A DNA stretch of 64,000 nucleotides from Centrapalus pauciflorus. Taxonomy: Eukaryota > Streptophyta > Magnoliopsida > Asterales > Asteraceae. The translations under genes and the position numbers were made by a program. Below the pieces are notes generated by a model, which made no database searches, had not been told where the DNA came from, and worked only from the letters and a program-made list of their open reading frames with translations. Below, one piece after another: positions 26,294-37,682 of the stretch. Each line of letters opens with the position of its first letter. Positions within the stretch are counted from its first letter, which is position 1. The stretch covers positions 248,001 through 312,000 of the forward strand of contig JAANYP010004869.1 of NCBI GenBank assembly GCA_020465985.1. The letters run 5' to 3'.

Positions 26294-26309
26294 GGTATAT
26301 ATATATACA
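26294..26309 (+). promoter_or_regulatory. Candidate TATA box for the pri-miR319 transcript
   Basis: GGGTATATATATATACACCC lies 95 bp after the CT tract and is followed by a pyrimidine-rich stretch (CTCACTCTTTCTCCCTCTAG) suitable for a start site near 26325. The hairpin is 1.2 kb downstream, so an intron is possible; one option is a donor at 26454 (GCGG|GTAATT) and an acceptor at 27493 (TTATGTAG|GTGATC). Confidence 0.35.
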
Positions 26310-27539
26310 CCCACTCTCACTCTTTCTCCCTCTAGAGAACATGGCGTATATATTCATTCGATCAATATTTGTTGGATTACTATTTGACTCATCTATATAT
26401 CTCACGCACTTGGCTGTCTTGATTATCACCATTTTCAAGATTAGGGTTTGCGGGTAATTATCTTACTTAACTTATTTCCCTTTTTGTTGTTTAAGTTTCA
26501 GGTTTTTTGTTTCTTGATAATCAGTCTTGTTGTTTTTTCTTCTGTCTTACTATATATATGCCGATTCCTCCTCATCTTTACCACTGTTCATAGATCTCTG
26601 TGTGTAGGAACTAAACTCAGAAAGCTAGATTTATTAAAAGAAATTTAATTATAGTTTTTTTAAAATTAATTAATTAATACCTTTTCGATCATCGGTCTGT
26701 TCCTTTCTCATGCCTTGAAAAAAGCATATCAACAATGTCAAAAAGACACAAATCTTGAAAATATATCAAACACCTTGCAATGCTTACATCTCAAATTCAA
26801 AGTTAAACTTAGATGCATTTAGAATATCATTCTTGTATGATCAGTATATATTCACTGTTGATATATAATTTCTACTGTTAAACCTAATTAATTCTAAGAC
26901 GAAAATTAAACTAGGAAATTTATTGTTATTTAATAATTATGGAAATTAAGACATGGCCAAAAAATTTTAAAGGGTTTTGTTTTATCTCATTAAATTTTTT
27001 GTTTGAATTATTCAGTTGATTCTACTAATCTACTCTTACATTTAATTTCTGCACATGCTCTTGCTAGCTTGTACTTAAGCACAACAAGCTAGGGCATTAA
27101 TGAATTGAAAACAATCGATCTATAGATTCTTCGTCTCGTTAGATGTCATTTACCTTTGAATCACTTCTTAATAATGATTCCATTAAGAAGTAAACAAACG
27201 ATCATTAAGATTGTATATGTGCTTAATTAAGTCATATATATTAGGTGGAGTGCATTTTTATTAACGTATCAAGTGCAATTTGTGGAAGAGATAATCCATG
27301 ATGCCACGAACCAAACAAGTACATGATACATATATAATTTGTATCTCTAAACGTCAGGAACTAATTAAAACTCGACATGCCCTAGCTATATATTTCAATT
27401 TCTTCTGGTGGGATAAATTAACTCTAGCTTCAATTAACCTTGATGTTTGAAAATCTACTTAATTATTGATTTTTTGTTTAACTTAATTATGTAGGTGATC
27501 GAATGCTTGATGTTTCTATAGATCGATCGCGAGCTTACG

Positions 27540-27730
27540 ATGATGAAGGGAGCTCCCTTCAGCCCACTCATGGATGTCATAAAGGAATTGAATTAGCTGC
27601 CGACTCATTCATTTAACCACTTAGTAGGAAAGGATTCATTTTATGCTACTTTGATTGAGTGAATGATGCGGGAGATAGTTTTCATCCCTTTCCAATCCGT
27701 GCTTGGACTGAAGGGAGCTCCCTTCGTTCT
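27540..27730 (+). ncRNA. MIR319: microRNA319 precursor hairpin
   Basis: The 3' arm at 27703-27723 holds a perfect match to the conserved 21-nt plant miR319 (starts TTGGACTGAAGGGAGCTCCC, then T). The 5' arm at about 27547-27569 carries GGGAGCTCCCTTCAGCCCAC, complementary to it with a C against the A of GGACT. The long loop-side stem is also conserved in style: GCCGACTCATTCA near 27600 pairs with TGAATGATGCGG near 27661, the second duplex typical of MIR319/MIR159 precursors. Known role of the family: miR319 guides cleavage of TCP transcription-factor mRNAs that control leaf growth and, less strongly, some GAMYB mRNAs. Which member (a, b or other) cannot be fixed from here; the mature form is the a/b type with CCCT at its end. 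Confidence 0.96.
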
Positions 27731-28490
27731 ATTCTCCTAGCTAGCTAGCCGCTTTATCTATTTACCTTAAATGGTGGCATATATATATTTTTTAACTAGA
27801 AACAGATCATATGCATTATTCTTGCCAAGAATTGAAAGGTAGCGTTTTCCTGATGGGTAAGTACTCAAAAGCCCTACCAAACACCATGGAAAGTCATAAT
27901 TGAAAAACGTTTCGGTTTCTTCTTTATTTTGTGGCAATCATAATTAACAAGTTTCGATCTCATCATATGATATTGTGTTAACTTGCTCATAATTCTTATA
28001 AATATGAATTAAGTGGATCCATTGTTCATTTGTTCTTCTATCATCGTCACGAAGATGTATAGTCTTATTTAAATGTTCGTTTGTTATAATTTCTGGTTTC
28101 ACTGTCATGGATAACGTCTTGATTAGAATATTATAATGGATGTTGTAGATCCACTATTCAACCACATGATTATGTCATTCTAGATACCTTTTAAACAATT
28201 ATTTATTAATAGATTTGGTACCTTAAATAGCCATTTGTGGATATTATTCACCATGTAACTTGTCTAAAAAGTTGTGCATTTGCTATGCATTTTAATGGAA
28301 AGATTCTCCAAGAAAGTACACTTCATAGAAAGAAGTCCCTCACTTGGTTGGTTGGTAATTTTAAAATACTAAATTTCATGTGCATAAGTGCCCATAGGAC
28401 CAATATTGCCACAAACACTCCTTAGGGTTTGCTAAGTTCAATAATAGATGGAGATTAGAGTGATTGTCAATCTTTTATAATAAGTATCGT
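27731..28490. other. Sequence downstream of MIR319
   Basis: AT-rich, probably the 3' part of the primary transcript followed by intergenic DNA. The open frame at 28237-28425 has no recognised domain. Confidence 0.35.
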
Positions 28491-28491
28491 A

Positions 28492-29773
28492 CTAGTTTAT
28501 AACCCACGTATTACATGGATATTTTTAATTAAATTTATTTATATAAAATGTATATGAGTAAAAATTAAAACATGCAAACAATTGTATTTATTTTTTATTA
28601 TTTACAGATTAAAAAATAGAGTATATTTATCTTTTTTAAAGATATTAAATTGTATTTATCTTTTATTTTTTATAAGTTGTAATTATCATTTTGGTGAACG
28701 TAAATGTGACACGTGACATTTGATGTTTTTCTTTATTATACATAATAATAATAATTTCCACAACTAACTCAAATTTTTACATTTGGATCTAATTATGAGT
28801 ATTATAGATAATAATGATAGATATTTATTTTAGGTAAACATTAATTTTAAATGTTAAAAAATCTAATTTATTACTAATTAATTAATGAGAAAAATAAAGT
28901 CAAAATTTAATGCAACTAAGTTAAGGTGTTAAATTTGGAAAAAGATGTGGAAAAATAAAATTTTCTTGTATTGTAGAAGTGACACATGACATGAATTGTT
29001 TTGTTGTATTATAATATATAGATTAATCAACCCATGTATTACATGGGTTGATTTAGAAAATACATATTTTTTTATATTTTAATAAATTATTATTAAATTT
29101 ATATATAATTAAAATAAAAAAATTGAAAGCTAGTTAAATTAAAGATAAAAAAACATAGTTGTTTGATATTAAATAAAAGAATATTATTATATTGTATTAT
29201 TAAAAACTAATAATATGTATTTGCAAAAAATGTTTCTGTTAATTTTTATTAACTTCAAATATGAAATATTCATGTAAGAAACAAAAAATTTCAATTATGT
29301 GAATGTGTATATATTTTGAAAATGATAAAATTTAAAAATGGAATATCTGAAAATCAACAATCAAAATTTATCATATTCACAATTGAAGTTTTATCAATTA
29401 AATTTTAAATATTGCTAGCAAAATAATTAACAAAAATTTTTAACTTTATTTACTACACTTCTACATTTAAATCCAAATTTTTACATTTGAATTTAACTAT
29501 GATCATTAAAGATAATAATGACACATATTTATTTTAGGTAAATAGTAATTTAATATTAATTCATTAATGAAAAAGTTAAAATCAAAATTTAATGTAATTA
29601 AGTTAAGGTAGTAAAGTTGGAAAATGAATTAAAAAAATGGCATAGGTATAATTATTGATTTTAATTAAGCATTTCATAAATAATTATGAGTTGTCATTAA
29701 TCTGGACCATTTATTACTTTCCATCCAATGATCCAGAAACTCCAAGTGGTTTTCTTATTTTATATATTATAGA
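28492..29773 (-). mobile_element. Non-autonomous Helitron (composite), minus orientation
   Basis: Read on the minus strand it starts TCTATAATATATAAAATAAG (29773 leftwards) and ends with a hairpin (CCATGTAATACGTGG-like), then GTTATAAACTAG at 28492. Host A and T lie on the two sides (t29774, a28491), the A^T target of Helitrons. Near 29015-29060 an internal hairpin CCCATGTAATACATGGG abuts a second TCTATATATTATAATAC start, so the unit looks like two Helitron ends joined head to tail. The same composite occurs at 52751-54026 in direct orientation. 1282 bp; no Rep/helicase. Confidence 0.8.
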
Positions 29774-29882
29774 TTACAAGATTTGGAGTACGTCTTAACT
29801 TAGAGTGAAGTCCTGGAATTCTATTTTGTTTGTTTCAATAGGCAAAAGGATATAATTGTCAAAGAATATTTTTTTAATTAAA

Positions 29883-30941
29883 TCTATATACTATAATAAA
29901 TGAGAACAATTCTTGCCACATGTCATCCTCTTAATACACAACATTTTCATTTTCCCACTCTTTTTCCAAAAATAAAAATTAACATTAATTAAGTAGCATG
30001 CATATCATTTAATTGATTTAATTTACACTTTATTATGAAACTTATTATTTTTGTTTCCTAAACTAATTGAAACTACAATTAATACTCATTAAAAGTTTTC
30101 AAAATTTAACAACCTAAAATAAAAAACTTTTAAAAAATCAATAAAATCATAAAATTCATGTTTAAATGTCTAAAAATAAATAATATTTAAAAAATCAGTA
30201 AAATAAAAAAATTAGTTTTAAAATAGTTTTTTTTAAAGATCAATAAGATGATTAACTTCAAATTTTAAATGTCCGAAAGAATAAACAAATTTATGAAATA
30301 ATAATTAATAACTTAGTCTACTATAAAATTGAAAAACTTTTTGTTATCAAATCTTTATATGTTAATTATGAAATTTTGACACATTAAAAAAAATAATCAT
30401 TCATATTTCAAATGTATTTTCTTTAATAAAATTTTGTATTAATATTTTCTAAATTTCAAAAGTAAAATGTCGCAAAATTTATATTTTAAAATAACTTAAT
30501 TTCGAATAATCTTATTTATTTATTTATTAAGTTGACGTTGGAATTGTTGTATCAAGTTTTAATCAGTTAGACAATAAATATTTATTATTAATTAAAACAT
30601 CTTCAATAAGAAAAATATTTTTTTAATTAATAATAAGAAGATAATAATTAAATTGTATCGCATATATAGGAGTCATAAAATATTATATTTAAATCAATAA
30701 TTTAAATATATTGAATCGTATTTTAACCGTCTTCTTTTGACTTAAACATGATTTAGAATCATCATTTTTTTACCATTGACTCAATGATTTTGATTGTATG
30801 TCATCTTTTTATCGGTTTTTATTGTATGTTAAATTTTTTAAAAGAAATATAAGGTTCTTAAGGGATCCCACCTCTTTATAAATATTTAATTGACAACAAA
30901 CTTTTTATATCAATCCATGTAATACATGGGTATTAACCTAG
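29883..30941 (+). mobile_element. Non-autonomous Helitron
   Basis: Starts TCTATATACTATAATAAATG. Ends with the hairpin CCATGTAATACATGG, then GTATTAACCTAG at 30941. Flanked by A (29882) and T (30942). 1059 bp, AT-rich, no coding capacity. It lies 109 bp from the opposite-facing Helitron at 28492-29773. Confidence 0.8.
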
Positions 30942-31464
30942 TGTTATATAAATTACAAATCAATCCTTAAATAGTAGCAAATCTTCTATAATTAAGTTCC
31001 ATAACATAAAACAAATATTCTCTCATATTTATATTTCTAATTCTCGTATCTATATCAGTGGATATCTTTAATTAATTGAAAATCAAATGATATTTATTGA
31101 TTTTTTATTTCCAAGATTACTACGTTATGAACATGTTCAAATACGTATACGAACATGTTCAGTTGTTGCAAGTATACGAGTTGGTATATATTTTTAACAA
31201 AAAGATTATAACATTAAATTGAATTATCTCTATGTACTTGTACATGTTCAATTCATATACATATGTATATGGTATATGCAATAATAGAAGTAAGAGACAA
31301 AATTTTTTGATGACATTGAGAATCATTTTAGGAGTGAAAAATGAATCTATCAACAATAAAATGCATACCGACAATACTCTTATTGTCCAAACACCCACAT
31401 ATATATTAAAAAGTATAAGTTTTAAATAGCATTATTAAAATAATAGTAAGTGATCGCTAAACAT
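30942..31464. other. Intergenic DNA with isolated TGAACATGTTCA motifs
   Basis: TATGAACATGTTCAAATACG at about 31126 and CGAACATGTTCAGTTG at about 31151, plus GTACATGTTCAATTC near 31241, recall the motif that fills elements A-D. No TIRs here, so this may be a remnant. The open frames at 31159-31429 are not gene-like. Confidence 0.35.

Positions 31465-32012
<548 letters not shown>

Positions 32013-32078
<66 letters not shown>
32013..32078. repeat. (TA)n microsatellite
   Basis: About 33 TA units separating the 275-bp MITE from element A. Confidence 0.97.
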
Positions 32079-32083
<5 letters not shown>

Positions 32084-34465
32084 GATCAATGGGGTACCAT
32101 GTTAGACTGGGGTACCGGGGAACCATTTATAGCCAATCATTTATTATTAAAATCATTAAAATATAATTAAATTTTACTTAAAATGCTTTCCCACATCAAT
32201 AATAATGTTGGGGGTAAAAATGGTATTAAAATTTTTTTTAATTAGAATCAAAAATTCTGTGTATCCAATGAAAATTTTCATTTTAATTAATATCATTTAT
32301 TACACCCATACTAAACATGTGCAATGATGACACTCCACAAACCACGATTGAACATGTTCAATACCGTCAATATTGTTTATCACCAAAACGGTTAAATTGT
32401 AGCAGCAGCCCCTTACTGCACATGTTCAATCATTCCAACCCCTTACTGCACATGTTCAATTGAACATGTTCTTTGTTTGTATGTAAATTGTAGCATTAGC
32501 CCCTTACTGCACATGTTCAATTTAGCAGTGCTGAGTGTGTAATCAATTATATGATTGTTTACTCACTGCAATTCCATGTTTATTGTTTTATATCGCACAT
32601 GTGTTTTATGGGTAATTCTCTTCTTATTGAACATGTTTTTATCATATTAATATTTATGGATGACAAACTCATACGAGAGAGAGTCTCTGGTTTTTATGAT
32701 GCGCCATATTGAGACGTTCAAATGTTCAACAGTTAGAGAATGGAATTCCGGTCTATCAACAGAGGGTCCACGTCTGGTCAGGATATTGAATGACTTACGA
32801 GTACGTGATCTTGCTAAGATTCCGTTGCACACCATGAACAAGTGAAGAGATGATGTCTTGGAGGAAGCTGATTACCATGATATGTTGAAAAAGTCAGAGA
32901 AAGAACGTTTAAAAAGAGTTGCTGAGTTAACATGAGCGTATGGATGCGAACCGGAAGTTGATGGCCAAAATATAGATTCATGATTTATTACTTAACATCA
33001 GACACTTAATTTAGAATTATATTATGACGGAACAAATATTTTTTTATTTTTGGGTGATTTTGTTTTCTGGAAATGCAAAAAAACTTTTAGAATTATAGTA
33101 TATTTCTACTGTTATATCAATTTTCTTTTGATTAATTTTGCAGTTTTGTCACTGGTTGAATGATAACATTGCACAGGTTGATTATATATGATTTTAATGC
33201 ACAATTTCAATATATTCTCTATTCGTTTTTAGTAAACTAATCATAATTTCACTGTTTTTGCAAGTACATGCTCATTTGAGTAATAAATAACTTCCAATAA
33301 TTGTCTAATTATTGCACATGTTATTCTAAGTATTGAACACTGCTATTAAGTGAACAGGTTCACAGCCTAAACAAAGTTTTATGTTATTGCACATGTTCAA
33401 TATAACACTTAGAACAACATTACACACGTTCAATATGTTATATGGTTGCATTGCCAATTAACATGTTTACCTAAGTACAATTCTGCACACATATATTTGC
33501 TACGAATTTTCAGTAATACACATGCTAATTGTGTTTTAATCCATACATATACCCTTTCTGCACATGTTCAAAATCTTCAATCAAGGTTTGAAATGCAAAT
33601 TCCCTTTCTGTTGAACATTTTTACCTTTCTGCACGTGTTCAAAATCCTCACTCAAGAATTCAAACCTATATAGAACATGTTCATTGTTTTCCATTTTTAC
33701 CTTTCTGCACATGTTCAAAATCATCAATCAAGGTTTCAAATGCAAATTCCCTTTCTGTTGAACATGTTCAAAGACATTATTTGCATGTTTTTTATAATGG
33801 ATATGTTAAATGTGTTTTACGAACATATATTCCATTGCTACATATATTCAAATCAAGAGAATAATGTTATAAAAGCAACCATGTTCAGTATCCCAATTTT
33901 TTCATTTTTGTTTTCATTTTTGCCTTTCTGCACATGTTCAAAATCCTCAATCAAGGTTTCAAATGCAAATTCCCTTTCTGTTGAACATGTTCAGAGACAT
34001 TATTTGCATCTTTTCAATAATGGATATGTTAAATGTGTTTTACCAACATATATTCTATTGCTGCATACATTCAAATCAAGAAAACAATGTTATACAAGCA
34101 ATGAACGTTGTAATGCACATGTTCAGTATCCCAATTGAACATGTTCAATAATTCTATCACAAATTGAACATGTTCAATATGTCCTACAGAATACAAATAT
34201 TAAAAGATGCGATCAGGAAGTATGGTTTTAGAAGATGCGATCATGGAGGAGACGTTTTTATGAAGACTCGATCATGGAGGGGGTTATAAGGAAGGTGCGT
34301 ATCATATCCCTGAAATTAAGGGATTTACGCAATCTATGATTTATTGATTATCACCTTTTATTTAGAATAAATCAAAATTGTCTATAATACCCTTTTGTAC
34401 TTGTAACCAAACATTACCGGACTCCGGTTCCCCAGTCTAACATGGTACCCCATAGATCCCGACCC
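32079..34465. mobile_element. GTACC element A: chimeric non-autonomous Mutator-like TIR element
   Basis: The left end TTCAAGATCAATGGGGTACC, then ATGTTAGACTGGGG, mirrors the right end CCCCAGTCTAACATGGTACC, then CCATAGATCCCGACCC. (TA)n flanks both sides. 2387 bp with about two dozen copies of the motif TG(A/C)ACATGT(T/G)CA. Positions 32079-32395 look identical to the left end of element B, and 32392-34465 nearly identical to the right part of element D. It includes an Ulp1-like protease remnant (32660-32932). Mutator-like assignment rests on that remnant and on TIR style, so it is inference. Confidence 0.8.
32660..32932 (+). pseudogene. C-terminal remnant of an Ulp1/C48-family cysteine protease in element A
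   Basis: The frame reads SLVFMMRHIETF, then REWNSGLSTEGP, then LRVRDLAKIPLHTMNK. This order resembles the end of plant Ulp1-like (C48) protease domains, where a D-C-G-(I/V)-F-x-M-R-H-x-E motif carries the catalytic Cys. Here the D-C-G positions read E-S-L, so the nucleophile is gone. A stop follows NK at 32843, after which the frame continues to about 32932 (RDDVLEEADYHDMLKKSEKE). Ulp1-like genes are known cargo of some plant Mutator-like elements. Copy at 58271-58543. Homology is from memory of the family, not from a search. Confidence 0.6.
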
Positions 34466-34473
34466 TATATATA
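34466..34473. repeat. TATATATA spacer between elements A and B
   Basis: Only eight bases, all TA, separate the ends of two complete TIR elements, showing how tightly this family packs into TA tracts. Confidence 0.9.
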
Positions 34474-35204
34474 TTCAAGATCAATGGGGTACCATGTTAG
34501 ACTGGGGTACCGGGGAACCATTTATAGCCAATCATTTATTATTAAAATCATTAAAATATAATTAAATTTTACTTAAAATGCTTTCCCACATCAATAATAA
34601 TGTTGGGGGTAAAAATGGTATTAAAATTTTTTTTAATTAGAATCAAAAATTCTGTGTATCCAATGAAAATTTTCATTTTAATTAATATCATTTATTACAC
34701 CCATACTAAACATGTGCAATGATGACACTCCACAAACCACGATTGAACATGTTCAATACCGTCAATATTGTTTATCACCAAAACGGTTAACAACGACAAA
34801 AAAAAAAAAAAAACTCCAACTGCACATGTTCAATAACGTGTAAATGAAATTGAACATTCACGAACGGTTTGAAGAAAATAATCATATCCGGTTGAACATG
34901 TTCACTAAAACCCATTGTCGAATCCAATTGAACATGTGCACTAAAACCCATTGTCGAATCTGATTGAACATGTTCACTAATACCCATTGTCGAATCCAAT
35001 TGAACATGTTCATTAAAACTCATTTTGAAATTTATTATAGATATGTTATGGAAGTAAATCTCTAGATTTAAGGGAACTATTATATTATTAGTTGTCATCT
35101 ATTATTTAATATAAATCTAATTGACTATATTACCCTTTTAAACTTATAACCAAATATGGGTGGACTCCGGTTCCCCAGTCTAACATGGTACCCCATTGAT
35201 CCCG

Positions 35205-35208
<4 letters not shown>
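34474..35208. mobile_element. GTACC element B, complete short member
   Basis: The left end TTCAAGATCAATGGGGTACC and right end CATGGTACCCCATTGATCCC, then GACCC, are inverted repeats. 735 bp. It holds at least six TTGAACATGTTCA-type motifs, four of them about 36 bp apart at 34893-35013 in ACCCATTGTCGAATCC-spaced units. The reverse frame at 34787-35098 reads repeated SEHVQLDSTMGF; this is a by-product of the repeat, not a gene. Confidence 0.85.

Positions 35209-35252
<44 letters not shown>
35209..35252. repeat. (TA)n microsatellite
   Basis: About 22 TA units between elements B and C. Confidence 0.97.
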
Positions 35253-35257
<5 letters not shown>

Positions 35258-35765
35258 GATCAATGGGGTATCACGTTAGATTGGGGTAACGGGGAACCAT
35301 TTATAGCCAATTATTTATCATTAAAATCATTAAATAAAATATAATTTTGCTTAAAATTCTTTCCCACATTAATTGGTGTTGGGGGTAATATTGGTATTGA
35401 AAATTTTAAAATAGAATTGAAGATTCTGTGTCTCCCATAAAGATCTCCATTTCAGTTAGTACATTCCTTACACTCATACTGAACATGTACAATGATGACA
35501 CACCATAAATCTTGGTTTATCACCAAAATGGAACCCATCGACTACACACACACCATAAACCACGATTGAACATGTTCAATATCGACAATAGTGGTCTATC
35601 ACCAAAAGGGTTAACAACAACTAAACCCCGACTGCACATGTTAAATGACGTGTATATGAAAATCAACATTCACAAACGGTTTGATGAAAATAATAAATAC
35701 CTTTATTTGTTACATCCGGTTGAACATGTTCAGTAAAACCCATCGTCGAATCCGATTGAACACAT
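35253..35765. mobile_element. GTACC element C, truncated, more diverged
   Basis: The left end TTCAAGATCAATGGGGTATC is intact. The interior follows element B (AACATTCACAAACGGTTTGA, then CCGGTTGAACATGTTCAGTA) but stops after CGAATCCGATTGAACA; no right TIR is present. Divergence from A and B suggests it is older. Confidence 0.75.
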
Positions 35766-36178
35766 GTGTGTATGTATGTAATGTATTCACAAAAGATTCT
35801 TTATACACACAGTATTGTATATGTATCATTGTCATCCACACGTCTTATATGCTCATACACTTTATTCACACAAATTCATCATCAAATTTGAGCTCAAAGT
35901 GTTATATTCTTTATAAATGTAGTGTGGTGATATAGTTCTTAAAGCCTAACCAAAAAATGGATTATAACATGGTTTATAAAAACTAGACGAACATCAAAGG
36001 GGGCGTCCCGGGATTTCAAAAACTGAATTTGTTTGACAAATCAGAGCCTCAGATGACATCATACTTAATTTAAAATTCAATCGCTGAACCTATGGATCCA
36101 GTCTAGTTTTTAAAACCATATATAGATTATACTTCATGATGGTTCTTATATGATTGAAATTGTAAAGAGCTAGCTAGA
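35766..36178. other. Intergenic DNA
   Basis: No gene or complete repeat recognised. AAAACTAGACGAACATC and GATCCAGTCTAGTTTTTAAA near its ends could be inverted termini of a small element at about 35963-36118, but this is weak. Confidence 0.3.
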
Positions 36179-36522
36179 GGCTCCGTTTGTTCTTTTAAGA
36201 GTTTAGACGTCTAAACACTTTTTACCTTCTGTTTGATAAGATATTAAAAAATGTCTAAAATCTGTTTAGACTAGATTGTTTGTTTTTTAATTTAATAAAG
36301 TGTCTTATTACATATAATTTATCAAAAGACAAAAGACAAATTTAAAATAGACAAAAGAGAGCAGACAAAAGACAAATTTAAAATCTGATTGAAACAGACC
36401 ACGGTCAGACATCAGATGTCTGATTGGAGTAAAAAAAAACAAACAACATTCAACCTCTTATATCTGAGCGAATCAGATAGTAGAGGCAAAAAAGAGAAAA
36501 GAGGAAAAAACAAACAAAGCCT
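36179..36522. mobile_element. MITE with GGCTCCGTTTGTT / AACAAACAAAGCC termini
   Basis: The left terminus GGCTCCGTTTGTTCTTTTAA mirrors the right terminus GAAAAAACAAACAAAGCCT. The interior has GTCTAAAATCTG and CAGACATCAGATG motifs. About 344 bp. No clear target duplication. Confidence 0.6.
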
Positions 36523-36631
36523 GAAAATGTAAAACAGTGGTTAAAAATTATTTTGGGCTTATTATGTAGTAAAGTGTGCATGTACGTGTGTATTGAACAT
36601 AACTTTTTTTTTACATGTTCTATATATTGTA

Positions 36632-37123
36632 CTAGTTTATTACCCGTGTATTACGCGGATATTTTTAATATATATAAAATATAATAAATAAAAAGATAAA
36701 GATATAAATATTATTTTTTAAACAAATATATATAAGATGATATTATTATTTATTATGACCTATTAATTTTGTATGTTTCTAAATATATATGAAGTGTAAT
36801 TATTTTCTTATATATTTTTTTAAACTCTTATTATATTATATTGTAATTAATAAGTTAGTAGATTATTAGATTTTGTTTGATTTGATTTGATTTGAATTTA
36901 AAATTGGATTATATTAGATTTGGATAGATTTAAGTAATAAGTTAGTAGTGTATTAGATTTTGTTTGATTTGATTTGAATTTAAAAGTGTATTATATTATA
37001 TTTGGATAGATTTGATTTAAATTTTATTTATTATTTTAAATCTATAAATGTCACATGTCGATTCATGGTGTCGTCACGTGGCTTCACCAGAAATGAGTAT
37101 AGTTACTATTTTAATAATATAGA
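36632..37123 (-). mobile_element. Short non-autonomous Helitron, minus orientation
   Basis: On the minus strand it begins TCTATATTATTAAAATAG and ends with the hairpin CCGCGTAATACACGG, then GTAATAAACTAG at 36632. Host T at 37124 and A at 36631 give the expected A^T site. 492 bp. Internal direct repeats of GATTTTGTTTGATTTGATTT near 36870 and 36955. Confidence 0.82.
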
Positions 37124-37209
37124 TAGATTGTGTAAGAATTACTATTCTAAGTTTTTGCATGTACGTGTAACCCCCATCATTTTCAGGTAAATCTTAATTG
37201 TATTTTAAC

Positions 37210-37674
37210 CAGTGGCGGACCTATGATTTTTGAATTTGAACATTGTTTACGATATTATAATTTTATTAATAAGATTCGTCGGGTCGGGTTAACATTCGAT
37301 AATATTAGTTAAAATTTCATAAATTTTGGGATTAAATAAGAATAATGGTATTAGGTTTCGTGAAATATACCAAAATTACAAATAATAATAGCTTATTGAG
37401 TATTTAATTTTGGGCTTTATATTATTAATTCATTATTTTTTTATTTTGTACAATAAATAATAAATAATATACTACGGATTTATTGATTTGATTGAAGGTT
37501 ATAACATTCTTTGATTAAATTGTTTTAAAATTCAAAAAAAGCACGGTTGCACGTTCAAAAAACTACCAGTTGCACATACGAAAATCGTAAAAAATATTAC
37601 ACTATGAAATAAAGTTATTGTTGAAAGGACCGGTGGCACGTGCCACCCCCGGCTTTCACTTGGGTCCGCCCATG
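37210..37674. mobile_element. hAT-like MITE (GGCGGACC termini)
   Basis: The left end CAGTGGCGGACCTATG and right end TGGGTCCGCCCATG are inverted. They are flanked by ATTTTAAC and ATTTTGAC (37202-37209, 37675-37682), an 8-bp duplication with one mismatch. 465 bp; open frames inside are not gene-like. Confidence 0.75.
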
Positions 37675-37682
37675 ATTTTGAC

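Noticed and set aside
33446..34151. Open frames of 62-153 residues at 33446-34151, repeated exactly at 59057-59762
   Set aside because: The identity comes from the A/D element duplication. The residues (repeated SAHVQN, NMFRDI) are translations of the ACATGTTCA repeats, and no known domain is present.
34893..35013. Possible CRISPR-like array: four 36-bp-spaced repeats
   Set aside because: Plant nuclear context, only four units, and both repeat and spacer are conserved among units. It is a tandem duplication in a transposon.
34787..35098. Minus-strand frame with repeated SEHVQLDSTMGF units
   Set aside because: The amino-acid repeat simply reflects the 36-bp DNA repeat in element B.
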